Shown: piece after piece, positions 24,681 to 32,830 of the stretch | Layout of the letters: the number at the start of each line of letters is the position of its first letter | How positions within the stretch are numbered: the first letter of the stretch is position 1 | Assembly (NCBI RefSeq): GCF_900107395.1 | Contig: NZ_FNPW01000012.1 | Location: 124,001 to 188,000 of the forward strand | Direction of reading: 5' to 3' | From: Pseudomonas sp. NFIX28 | GTDB lineage: Bacteria > Pseudomonadota > Gammaproteobacteria > Pseudomonadales > Pseudomonadaceae | Length of the DNA stretch: 64,000 bases | Position numbers and translations under genes: made by a program | The notes under the pieces: model-generated | What the model was told of the DNA's origin: nothing | Database searches by the model: none | Seen by the model: the letters and a program-made list of their open reading frames with translations, nothing else

Positions 24681-25562
24681 ATGTCGGTTTCCCACGCTCA
24701 ACTCAAGGCTTTCCATGCGGTGGCCCAGCACGGCAGCTTCACCAAAGCCGCCGAACGGTTGTTTCTCACCCAGCCGGCGATCTCCGACCAGGTGCGCAAG
24801 CTCGAAGAACGTTTCGGCGTGCTGCTGTTCCATCGCAACAAACGCTCGGTGCGCCTGACTGATCTGGGCGAGCGCTTGTTGAGCATCACCCAGCGCCTGT
24901 TCGTCATCGAGGCCGAGGCCCATGGCCTGCTGCAGGACTCCCGGGCGTTGCAGACCGGCAGCCTGATTCTGGCGGTGGACGCGCCGGTGCATGTGCTGCC
25001 GCAGATCGCCCGCTTCTGCGAGCGTTACCCCGGCATCAGCGTGAAGATCGAGACCGGCAACACCGATGAATCGCTGTTCCGCCTGTTCAACTACCAGGCC
25101 GACCTGGCCCTGCTCGGCCGCGATGTCAGCGACGAACGCCTGCTGTGCCTGCCGCTGCGCAACGACCCGATGGTGGCTTTCGTGTCACGCAACCATCCAT
25201 GGGCGAACCGCGAATCGATCTGCCTCAAGGACCTGGACGACACCCCGCTGGTGCTGCGCGAAGTGGGTTCGGTGACCCGCCAGACCCTGGAAGAGGAAAT
25301 GGCCCGGGCCGGCTTGCGCATCCGCCCGGCGATCCAGGTCGAAGGCCGCGAAGCCGCCCGGGAGGCGGTGGTGGTGGGGATTGGCGTGGGGGTGGTGTCG
25401 GCCGCCGAATTCGGCGCCGACTCCCGGGTCTGCGCCCTGCCGATCACCGACTGCGAACGCCGGCTGACGGAAACCCTGGTGTGCCTGCGCGAACAGAGTT
25501 CGCGGCGGGTGGTGGCGACCTTTCTCGATATGGTCCGCGAAAGCCTGGCCCCTTCCCTATAG
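24681..25562 (+). CDS. LysR-family regulator (phosphonate-associated type), copy A
   Basis: A 293-residue LysR protein: N-terminal winged HTH (HGSFTKAAERLFLTQPAISDQVRKLEE cut here by length, about residues 17-43) and a C-terminal effector domain. It is clearly paralogous to the regulator at 25680-26543; both share LREVGSVTR/LREPSSITR, GVGVVS and RVCALPI/RVCAVPI segments. Such proteins are annotated near aminoethylphosphonate genes in Pseudomonas. It is divergent from the permease-flavoenzyme operon and probably controls it. A GAGG lies upstream of the ATG at 24681. Confidence 0.9.
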   Translation: MSVSHAQLKAFHAVAQHGSFTKAAERLFLTQPAISDQVRKLEERFGVLLFHRNKRSVRLTDLGERLLSITQRLFVIEAEAHGLLQDSRALQTGSLILAVDAPVHVLPQIARFCERYPGISVKIETGNTDESLFRLFNYQADLALLGRDVSDERLLCLPLRNDPMVAFVSRNHPWANRESICLKDLDDTPLVLREVGSVTRQTLEEEMARAGLRIRPAIQVEGREAAREAVVVGIGVGVVSAAEFGADSRVCALPITDCERRLTETLVCLREQSSRRVVATFLDMVRESLAPSL

Positions 25563-25574
25563 CCGCTATTGCCT

Positions 25575-25678
25575 CTGTAGCCGCTGCCGCAGGCTGCGCC
25601 CGGCCCGGAACGGGACGTGCTCTTGAGGCCCCGGGAAGGCCCGCTGGGCCTTATCGCAGCCTGCGGCAGCGGCTACAG
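25575..25678. repeat. REPIN with perfect 24-bp inverted arms
   Basis: The arm 25575-25598 (starting CTGTAGCCGCTGCCGCAGG) is the exact reverse complement of 25655-25678. It lies between the converging LysR genes. Confidence 0.9.
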
Positions 25679-25679
25679 A

Positions 25680-26543
25680 TCAGCTGGCAGGCGCCAGCCC
25701 GAGAAACGCCTGGATCAAGCGCAACTCGCGACGCCGCTCCATGCAGCCGAGCATGTGTCGGTTCAGCAGCCCCTCGCCGATGATCGGCACCGCGCACACC
25801 CGCGGGTCGGGGCTGAGCTCCAGCGATGACACCACGCCCACCCCCAATTGCGCCGCCACCGCCTCGGTCACCGCCTCGCGGCTGTCCAGTTCCAGCAGCA
25901 CCTTGGGGTTGATCCCGGCCTGGGCGCAGGCCTGGTCGAAAGTGCGGCGGGTAATCGAACTGGGTTCGCGCAGGACCATGATCACCTGGTCCAGCTGCTC
26001 CAGGCGCACGCCCTCGGGCTCGGCCAGCCATGGGTGGCCCTGCGGCACCAAGGCGCAGATCCGCGATTCGCCCAGGCTCTGCAGATGCAGGCCCTTGCGC
26101 GGTTCGACTTCGGTCAGCACCGCGACGTCGGCGTGCTCCGACAGCAACGCCGCCAGGGTTTCCTGGGCATTGCCCAGGCGCAGGTTGACGGTGATCCCCG
26201 GGTAGCGCGCCCGCAGGCTGGCGAGCATCGGCATCACCCGGTGCGGGCCGTCCGCCGCGACTTCCAGGCGCCCGGTCAGCAGCTGCCGGTTGGCCTCGAG
26301 CATGGCCTGGGCCTCTTCGGCCAGGCCGAACATGGCGCGGGTGATCGCCGCCAGCTTGGTACCCTCTTCCGTCAACTCCACCCGGCGCGCGGTGCGCCGC
26401 AGCAGGGTGATCTGGTAGTGCTCCTCCAGCGCCTTGATATGCCCGGTGACCGCCGGCTGGCTGATGAACAGCCGCGCCGCGGCTCGGGTGAAGCTGCCTT
26501 CACGGGCCACGGCATCGAATGCGCGGAGTTGGAACAGGTTCAT
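25680..26543 (-). CDS. LysR-family regulator (phosphonate-associated type), copy B
   Basis: A 287-residue LysR protein with HTH near residues 12-38 (REGSFTRAAARLFISQPAVT) and a substrate-binding domain. It is a paralogue of the regulator at 24681-25562. It is divergent from phnW, and a TTATG-N5-CATAA palindrome lies directly upstream of its start, so it most likely activates phnWX in response to aminoethylphosphonate or a metabolite. I start it at 26543 (MNLFQLRAF), the normal LysR N-terminus; an ATG five codons upstream exists. Confidence 0.9.
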   Translation of the reverse strand: MNLFQLRAFDAVAREGSFTRAAARLFISQPAVTGHIKALEEHYQITLLRRTARRVELTEEGTKLAAITRAMFGLAEEAQAMLEANRQLLTGRLEVAADGPHRVMPMLASLRARYPGITVNLRLGNAQETLAALLSEHADVAVLTEVEPRKGLHLQSLGESRICALVPQGHPWLAEPEGVRLEQLDQVIMVLREPSSITRRTFDQACAQAGINPKVLLELDSREAVTEAVAAQLGVGVVSSLELSPDPRVCAVPIIGEGLLNRHMLGCMERRRELRLIQAFLGLAPAS

Positions 26544-26558
26544 ATCTATCGGCCTCAC

Positions 26559-26573
26559 TTATGGCTGGCATAA
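26559..26573. promoter_or_regulatory. LysR-box candidate TTATG-N5-CATAA
   Basis: The palindrome TTATG GCTGG CATAA fits the T-N11-A rule of LysR boxes. It lies between the divergent LysR gene and phnW. Confidence 0.6.
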
Positions 26574-26669
26574 CAACAAACAATTTGATTGATAACAACG
26601 CAAACTGCAATTTAGGCCCCGTAGTTTTTATCCAAGCGCATCCCACAACGCTTCTGCGAGGACACCCGA

Positions 26670-27779
26670 ATGAGTACTGCCGCGCCCATCCTGCTCACTC
26701 CCGGCCCCCTGACCACCTCGGCCCGCACCCGCCAGGCGATGATGGTGGACTGGGGCTCATGGGATGACCGTTTCAACCAGCTCACCGCCAGCCTCTGCGA
26801 ACAATTGCTGGCCATCGTCGACGGTGCCGCCAGCCACCACTGCGTGCCCCTACAAGGCAGCGGCACCTTCGCCGTGGAAGCCGCCATCGGCACCCTGGTA
26901 CCCCGCGACGGCAAGGTCCTGGTGCTGATCAACGGCGCCTACGGCAAGCGCCTGGCGAAGATCTGCCAAGTGCTGGGCCGCGATTTCAGCACCTTCGAAA
27001 CCGCTGAAGACGAGCCCACCACCGCCGCCGATGTCGATCGCCTGCTGCAAGCCGATGCCGCCATCACCCATGTGGCGCTGATCCACTGCGAAACCAGCAC
27101 CGGGATCCTCAACCCGCTGCCGGAGATCGCCCAGGTGGTCGCAGGCCACGGCAAGCGCCTGATCATCGATGCCATGAGTTCCTTCGGCGCACTGCCGATC
27201 GATGCCCGGCAGGTGCCGTTCGACGCGCTGATCGCCGCGTCCGGCAAGTGCCTGGAAGGCGTCCCCGGCATGGGCTTCGTCTTCGCCCGCAAGGAAGCCC
27301 TGGCCGCGGCGGCCGGCAACTCGCACTCGCTGGCCATGGACCTGCACGACCAGCACAGCTACATGGTCAAGACCGGCCAATGGCGCTTTACACCGCCGAC
27401 CCACGTGGTCGCGGCGCTGCATGAAGCGCTGTTGCAATACACCGAGGAAGGCGGCCTGCCGGCACGTCACCAGCGCTATGCCGACAACTGCCAGGCGCTG
27501 CTCGACGGCATGACGCAACTGGGCCTGCGCAGCTTTTTGCCGGAGGCGATCCAGGCGCCGATCATCGTCACCTTCCACGCGCCGAAAGATCCGCGCTACC
27601 AGTTCAAGGAGTTCTACGAACGGGTCAAGGCCAAGGGTTTCATCCTCTACCCCGGCAAGCTGACCCAGGTCGAAACCTTCCGCGTCGGCTGCATCGGCCA
27701 TGTTGACCCGGCCGGGATGCGCGCCGCGGTCCAGGCCATCGCCGAGGTGCTGCGGGAAATGGAAGTACTGGATATCTGA
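26670..27779 (+). CDS. phnW: 2-Aminoethylphosphonate-pyruvate transaminase
   Basis: A 369-residue PLP enzyme of the class V aminotransferase fold. It transfers the amino group of 2-aminoethylphosphonate to pyruvate, giving phosphonoacetaldehyde and alanine. The start LLTPGPLTTSARTRQAMMVDW, read as TPGPLTTS near residue 10, is a PhnW hallmark. The Schiff-base lysine lies in AASGKCLEGVPG (K193), and IIDAMSSFGA supplies the cofactor aspartate. GAGGA precedes the ATG. It heads a two-gene unit with phnX, separated by about 110 nt that hold a REP pair. Confidence 0.96.
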   Translation: MSTAAPILLTPGPLTTSARTRQAMMVDWGSWDDRFNQLTASLCEQLLAIVDGAASHHCVPLQGSGTFAVEAAIGTLVPRDGKVLVLINGAYGKRLAKICQVLGRDFSTFETAEDEPTTAADVDRLLQADAAITHVALIHCETSTGILNPLPEIAQVVAGHGKRLIIDAMSSFGALPIDARQVPFDALIAASGKCLEGVPGMGFVFARKEALAAAAGNSHSLAMDLHDQHSYMVKTGQWRFTPPTHVVAALHEALLQYTEEGGLPARHQRYADNCQALLDGMTQLGLRSFLPEAIQAPIIVTFHAPKDPRYQFKEFYERVKAKGFILYPGKLTQVETFRVGCIGHVDPAGMRAAVQAIAEVLREMEVLDI

Positions 27780-27801
27780 CCCCGACACACAACCTGTAGG
27801 A

Positions 27802-27870
27802 GCGAGGCTCGCCCGCGAATGCGGGCACTGCGCTCTTTCAGGTCAACCTCATCATCGCGGGCAGCCTCGC
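27802..27870. repeat. REP pair between phnW and phnX
   Basis: GCGAGGCTCGCCCGCGA (27802-27818) faces TCGCGGGCAGCCTCGC (27855-27870) as a near-perfect inverted repeat, the common GTAGGAGCGAG-type REP of fluorescent pseudomonads. It may modulate mRNA between the two genes. Confidence 0.8.
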
Positions 27871-27891
27871 CCCCACACAGGACTTCAACAC

Positions 27892-28719
27892 ATGAACTAC
27901 AACACTCCCAACCAGCTGCAAGCCGCCATCCTCGACTGGGCCGGCACCGTGGTCGACTTCGGCTCCTTCGCGCCGACCCAGATTTTCGTCGAAGCCTTCG
28001 CCGAGTTCGACGTGCAGGTCTCCATCGAAGAAGCCCGTGGCCCGATGGGCATGGGCAAGTGGGACCACATCCGCACCTTGTGCAACCTGCCGGAAGTCGC
28101 CGAGCGCTATCGCAAGGTGTTCGGCCGCACGCCGACCGACGACGACGTCACCGCCATCTACCAGCGCTTCATGCCGCTGCAGATCGAAAAGATCGCCGAG
28201 CATTCGGCGCTGATCCCCGGCGCCCTGGAGACCATTGCCGAGCTGCGCCGGCAAGGCATCAAGATCGGCTCCTGCTCCGGCTACCCCAAGCAAGTCATGG
28301 ACAAGGTGGTGGAACTGGCCGCGACCAACGGCTACGTCGCCGACCACGTGGTGGCCACCGATGAAGTGCCGAACGGCCGCCCATGGCCGGCCCAAGCCCT
28401 GGCCAACGTGATCGCCCTGGGGATCGACGACGTCGCCGCCTGCGTGAAGATCGACGACACCATGCCGGGTATTCTCGAAGGCCGCCGCGCCGGCATGTGG
28501 ACCGTCGCCCTGATCTGCTCCGGCAACGCCCTGGGCCTGACCTACGAGGGTTATCGCGCCCTGGGCAGCGACACCCTGGCCAGCGAGCGCCAGCGCATCC
28601 ACGCGCTGTTCGAAGGTTCGCGCCCGCACTACATGATCGACACCATCACCGACCTGCCGCAGGTTATCGCCGACATCAACAAGCGCCTGGCCAACGGCGA
28701 AATGCCGCAAAGCAGCTGA
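27892..28719 (+). CDS. phnX: Phosphonoacetaldehyde hydrolase (phosphonatase)
   Basis: A 275-residue HAD-superfamily enzyme that cleaves the carbon-phosphorus bond of phosphonoacetaldehyde to acetaldehyde and phosphate. The nucleophilic aspartate lies in AAILDWAGTVVD (D15). The Schiff-base lysine typical of phosphonatases lies in GMGKWDHIR (K56). SCSGYPKQVM and KIDDTMPGI supply the other HAD motifs. It completes the PhnW pathway and is followed by a terminator at 28741. The family is about 270 residues, so it is complete. Confidence 0.96.
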   Translation: MNYNTPNQLQAAILDWAGTVVDFGSFAPTQIFVEAFAEFDVQVSIEEARGPMGMGKWDHIRTLCNLPEVAERYRKVFGRTPTDDDVTAIYQRFMPLQIEKIAEHSALIPGALETIAELRRQGIKIGSCSGYPKQVMDKVVELAATNGYVADHVVATDEVPNGRPWPAQALANVIALGIDDVAACVKIDDTMPGILEGRRAGMWTVALICSGNALGLTYEGYRALGSDTLASERQRIHALFEGSRPHYMIDTITDLPQVIADINKRLANGEMPQSS

Positions 28720-28740
28720 CAGGCTGCCCTCGCCCGCCCG

Positions 28741-28776
28741 AACGGCAGCCCCGATCCGGAGCTGCCGTTTCTTTTT
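28741..28776 (+). terminator. Rho-independent terminator after phnX
   Basis: AACGGCAGC (28741-28749) pairs with GCTGCCGTT (28761-28769), followed by TTCTTTTT. Confidence 0.88.
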
Positions 28777-28890
28777 CCAGCCCTCGCTCGAACCACCCAT
28801 GCCCCGGGCAGCGCCTCGCAAACCGGATTACAGTTACAGCGCTCCGTCGCAAGAACGGAGGCCACTGACCTGATGAGCGAGGAAGGACCT

Positions 28891-29439
28891 ATGCCCTGGA
28901 AGAACTCCGACAACCGTTACAGCACGGTGTCGATTGCATTGCACTGGCTGATGCTGGTGTTGTTGATCGCGGTGTACGCCTGCATCGAACTGCGTGGCAT
29001 TTTTCCCAAGGGCAGCGACGGCCGGACGCTGATCAAGGAAGCGCATTTCATGCTTGGCCTGACGGTGTTCGTGCTGGTCTGGCTGCGCCTGTTCGCCCGC
29101 AGCCTTGGGGTCGCGCCGAAGATCCTGCCGACCCCGCCGAGCTGGCAGGCGTTCCTGGCCAAGCTGATGCACGGGGCCCTGTATCTGTTCATGATCGCCA
29201 TGCCGATCCTCGGCTGGCTGATCACCAGCGCCGAAGGCCATCAGGTGATGTTCTACGGCATCGACCTGCCGCTGCTGGTGGCTGAAGACAAAGAGTTCGC
29301 CGAACAGCTCGAAGACTGGCATGTGCTGCTGGGCACCGTCGGCTATTGGCTGATCGGGCTGCATGCGCTGGCGGGGCTTTATCACCACTATTTGGTGCGC
29401 GACAACACCCTACAACGCATGTTGCCCAAGCGCGGTTAA
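28891..29439 (+). CDS. Cytochrome b561
   Basis: A 182-residue four-helix membrane cytochrome with histidines in ALHWLML, KEAHFMLG, KLMHGALY and GLHALAGLYHHY, the usual b-haem ligands. It belongs to the CybB family and is a distant paralogue of the gene at 7818-8357. The ATG at 28891 is chosen because GAGGAAGGA lies just upstream. It ends in a 4-bp overlap with the convergent gene. No electron partner is encoded beside it. Confidence 0.92.
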   Translation: MPWKNSDNRYSTVSIALHWLMLVLLIAVYACIELRGIFPKGSDGRTLIKEAHFMLGLTVFVLVWLRLFARSLGVAPKILPTPPSWQAFLAKLMHGALYLFMIAMPILGWLITSAEGHQVMFYGIDLPLLVAEDKEFAEQLEDWHVLLGTVGYWLIGLHALAGLYHHYLVRDNTLQRMLPKRG

Positions 29440-30371
29440 GGCGGAGACGGCGCGGCGAAACCCCGGCGGCCCTGCAAGCCGCCGGTATGCACGAAGACCA
29501 GGCGGCTGCCAGCGGCAAAACGCCCCGCCTCGACCTGCTGCTTGAGGGCCAGCAGGGCCTTGCCGGTATACAGCGGTTCCAGCGGTATACCGCTGCGTTG
29601 TTCGCACGCCTCGATAAAGGCCAGTAACTGCGGATCGACCTTGGCGAAGCCGCCGCGACTGCTGTCGAACAGTTCATAAGACGCTGCCTGCAACCCCGCC
29701 TCGCGCACGATCGCCGCGACCTGCTGCGCGACGCCATGATCCTCCGGCACCGCCAGGGCGCCATACACCGGCCGCGCACCGGCCTCCCCCAGCACCAGCC
29801 CGGCCAAGGTGGTGCCGGTGCCAGCGGCCAGCCACCAGCCGTGATAATCGTCCCAACCCAAGGCATCCAACTGATTGCGCAGCTGAGTCACCAGGGGCAT
29901 GCACCCCATCGCCCCGAGCAGGCCTGCGCCGCCCTCCGCCACCGGGAACAGCCCGGGGTATTGCGCCTGCCAGGGCAGCCAGAAACCAGGCTCGTGCCGT
30001 GCCCGGTAGCCGGCGTAACCGAGCCAGTGCAGCTGCATGCCGAAGCCTTGCAGGTCGAGCACCGTGGGCGTCTGCTGCGGATGGCCGCGCAGCAGCCCGA
30101 CAGTGGCAAAGCCAAAGCGCTTGCCGGCGGCCGCCAATGCATGCAGGTGATTGGAATGCGCGCCGCCCAGGCTGACGATGCCCCGGGCGCCGGCTTGGCG
30201 CGCCGCCGCCAGATGCGGGGTGAGCTTGAACCACTTGTTGCCAGAGATCAGCGGGTCGATCTGGTCCAGGCGCAGCACCGCCACCTCTACCCCGGCGCGG
30301 GACAGCCAGTCGAGGGCAAGGGGTTGCAGGGGCGCGCTGAGCAGCCAGTCGAAGGAAGCAGGAAACGCCAT
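29436..30371 (-). CDS. D-cysteine desulfhydrase / ACC deaminase-family PLP enzyme
   Basis: A 311-residue PLP enzyme of fold type II. The cofactor lysine lies in SGNKWFKL (K46), GGAHSNHLHALAA binds the substrate carboxylate and the glycine loop AAGTGTTLAG binds phosphate. The family includes D-cysteine desulfhydrase and 1-aminocyclopropane-1-carboxylate deaminase. The divergent sequence (HSNHL and a shortened protein) fits the desulfhydrase-like branch rather than true AcdS, but activity is not certain. The ATG at 30371 matches the family N-terminus; no strong ribosome site is seen. Confidence 0.86.
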   Translation of the reverse strand: MAFPASFDWLLSAPLQPLALDWLSRAGVEVAVLRLDQIDPLISGNKWFKLTPHLAAARQAGARGIVSLGGAHSNHLHALAAAGKRFGFATVGLLRGHPQQTPTVLDLQGFGMQLHWLGYAGYRARHEPGFWLPWQAQYPGLFPVAEGGAGLLGAMGCMPLVTQLRNQLDALGWDDYHGWWLAAGTGTTLAGLVLGEAGARPVYGALAVPEDHGVAQQVAAIVREAGLQAASYELFDSSRGGFAKVDPQLLAFIEACEQRSGIPLEPLYTGKALLALKQQVEAGRFAAGSRLVFVHTGGLQGRRGFAAPSPP

Positions 30372-30451
30372 GGATGCGGAGGTTTGGAAGGAATGAGGCG
30401 GGAGTCTATCAGCAAAACCGTGGAGCCCCTGATAGCGGGTCCTGCGGCCCC

Positions 30452-30513
30452 GATCGCAGGCTTCGCCAGCGGCTACACCCCCTACTTCGTAGCCGCTGCC
30501 ACAGGCTGCGATC
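30452..30513. repeat. REPIN, 25-bp inverted arms
   Basis: GATCGCAGGCTTCGCCAGCG (from 30452) and the opposing arm ending at 30513 (GCTGCCACAGGCTGCGATC) form an inverted pair with few mismatches, of the same family as 25575-25678. Confidence 0.85.
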
Positions 30514-30579
30514 AGCCGCGCAGCGGACGCAACAAGGCCACCGCGATCCGCAATCGCAGTGGCCATGATTACCGCTGGA

Positions 30580-32619
30580 TCAGAGTTCAGCGGCCAGGCG
30601 CGAGCCCTGGTTGATTGCACGCTTGGCGTCCAGCTCGGCGGCCACGTCGGCACCGCCGATCAGGTGCACGTTCTGCCCGGCGGCCACCAGGCCTTCGTGC
30701 AGTTCGCGCAATGGGTCCTGGCCGGCGCAGATGACGATGTTGTCCACCGGCAACACCTGCGGTTCGCCGCTCTCGCCGATGCGGATGTGCAGGCCGGCGT
30801 CGTCGATCTTCAGGTATTCGACGCTGTTGAGCATCTGCACCTGTTTGTTCTTCAGGCCGGTGCGGTGAATCCAGCCGGTGGTCTTGCCCAGGCCGTCGCC
30901 GACCTTGGAAGTCTTGCGCTGCAACAGGAAGACCTCGCGCGCCGGCGCATGACGCTCGGGCTTGATGCCGGCAACGCCGCCACGGGCCTCCAGGTGCGTG
31001 TCGATGCCCCATTCCTTCCAGAAGGCTTCCCGGTCCTGGCTGGTCGCCACGCCCTGATGCACGAGGAATTCGGAAACGTCGAAGCCGATGCCGCCCGCCC
31101 CGATCACCGCCACCTTCCGGCCCACCGGTTTGCGCTGCAACAGCACGTCCAGGTAGCTCAGCACCTTGGCGTTGTCGACACCCGGAATCGCCGGCGTGCG
31201 CGGCGCGATGCCGGTGGCCAGGATGATTTCGTCATAACCGCCAGCCACCAACTGCGCGACATCGACGCGGGTGTTCAAGCACAGCTCGACGTTGCTGGTC
31301 TGCAGCTTGCGCTTGAAGTAGCGCAGGGTTTCGAAGAACTCTTCCTTGCCCGGTACGCGCTTGGCGACATTGAACTGGCCGCCGATTTCGCTGGCCGAAT
31401 CGAACAGCGTCACCTGGTGGCCGCGCTCGGCCGCCACGGTCGCGGCGGACAGCCCGGCGGGACCGGCGCCGACCACGGCAATCTTCTTGATCTGCTGCAC
31501 CGGCAGGTAGTTGAGCTCGGTTTCGTGGCAAGCCCGCGGGTTGACCAGGCAACTGGTGAGCTTGCCGCCAAAGGTGTGGTCCAGGCAGGCCTGGTTGCAG
31601 CCGATGCAGGTGTTGATTTCATCGCTACGTCCCGCGGCCGCCTTGTTGACGAACTCCGGGTCGGCGAGGAACGGCCGCGCCATGGAGACCATGTCGGCGT
31701 CGCCTTCGGCGAGGATCTGCTCGGCCACTTCCGGGGTATTGATGCGGTTGGTGGTGATCAACGGGATCGATACCGAACCGCGCAGCTTGGCCGTGACCTT
31801 GCTGAAAGCGGCACGCGGCACCTTGGTGGCGATGGTCGGGATCCGCGCTTCGTGCCAGCCGATACCGGTGTTGATAATGGTCGCGCCGGCCTGCTCGATG
31901 GCCTTGGCCAATTGCACGATTTCTTCCCAGGTGCTGCCGCCTTCCACCAGGTCGAGCATCGACAGGCGGAAGATGATGATGAAGTTCGGGCCTACCGCTT
32001 CGCGCACGCGGCGGACGATTTCCACCGGCAGGCGCATGCGGTTCTCGTAGCTGCCGCCCCAGCGGTCGGTCCGGTGGTTGGTGTGCGCGGCGAGGAACTG
32101 GTTAATGAAGTAACCCTCGGAACCCATGATCTCGACGCCGTCGTACTCGGCCTGCTGCGCCAGGGTGGAGCAGGTGACGAAATCGCGGATCTGCTTCTCG
32201 ATGCCCTCTTCGTCCAGCTCCTTGGGCTTGAACGGGTTGATCGGCGCCTGGATCGCGCTCGGTGCCACCTGTTTCGGGCTGTAGGCATAACGCCCGGCGT
32301 GGAGGATCTGCATGCAGATCTTGCCGCCCGCCTCGTGGACCGCGCGGGTGACGATGCGGTGCTTGAGCGCCTCTTCTTCGGTGGTCAGCTTGGCCGCCCC
32401 CGAGTACACGCCGCCTTCATCGTTGGGGCCGATGCCGCCGGTGACCATCAGGCCCACGCCGCCGCGGGCGCGCTCGGCGAAATAGGCGGCCATGCGTTCG
32501 AAACCGCCGGGCTTTTCTTCCAGGCCGGTGTGCATCGAGCCCATCAGCGTGCGGTTGCGCAGGGTGGTAAAGCCCAGGTCCAGCGGGGCCAGCAAATGCG
32601 GGTAGTGAGCGGCGGCCAT
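30580..32619 (-). CDS. fadH: NADPH-dependent 2,4-dienoyl-CoA reductase
   Basis: A 679-residue iron-sulfur flavoenzyme that reduces 2,4-dienoyl-CoA in the breakdown of unsaturated fatty acids. The N-terminal FMN barrel of the old-yellow-enzyme type (about 1-330) includes QILHAGRY and an HTNHRTDRWGGS segment. Then the 4Fe-4S cysteines CIGCNQAC and TSCLVNP (C-x2-C-x3-C-x11-C), then FAD and NADPH domains (VVGAGPAGLSAA, VIGAGGIGFD). Length matches E. coli FadH (672). I chose the ATG at 32619 because GGAG lies 6 nt upstream; a GTG at 32631 is less likely. Confidence 0.95.
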   Translation of the reverse strand: MAAAHYPHLLAPLDLGFTTLRNRTLMGSMHTGLEEKPGGFERMAAYFAERARGGVGLMVTGGIGPNDEGGVYSGAAKLTTEEEALKHRIVTRAVHEAGGKICMQILHAGRYAYSPKQVAPSAIQAPINPFKPKELDEEGIEKQIRDFVTCSTLAQQAEYDGVEIMGSEGYFINQFLAAHTNHRTDRWGGSYENRMRLPVEIVRRVREAVGPNFIIIFRLSMLDLVEGGSTWEEIVQLAKAIEQAGATIINTGIGWHEARIPTIATKVPRAAFSKVTAKLRGSVSIPLITTNRINTPEVAEQILAEGDADMVSMARPFLADPEFVNKAAAGRSDEINTCIGCNQACLDHTFGGKLTSCLVNPRACHETELNYLPVQQIKKIAVVGAGPAGLSAATVAAERGHQVTLFDSASEIGGQFNVAKRVPGKEEFFETLRYFKRKLQTSNVELCLNTRVDVAQLVAGGYDEIILATGIAPRTPAIPGVDNAKVLSYLDVLLQRKPVGRKVAVIGAGGIGFDVSEFLVHQGVATSQDREAFWKEWGIDTHLEARGGVAGIKPERHAPAREVFLLQRKTSKVGDGLGKTTGWIHRTGLKNKQVQMLNSVEYLKIDDAGLHIRIGESGEPQVLPVDNIVICAGQDPLRELHEGLVAAGQNVHLIGGADVAAELDAKRAINQGSRLAAEL

Positions 32620-32830
32620 CGGTAACTCCACATCGAACGATCACGGAAAAAATGCGGAAGCTCTGCGGCCTCCGTCGGTCATGTTCGACAGACTAAGAGC
32701 AGCCCCCAAGGCGCTCAATGACCGTAACTGACAACTTATTGATCCAAATGCGCAGCCCGGCCTTGGCAATCGCGGACATGGGCCCTACCCTAGTCAGCGA
32801 ATCCCGCACACGGCTGCCGACTGTCTTCCC

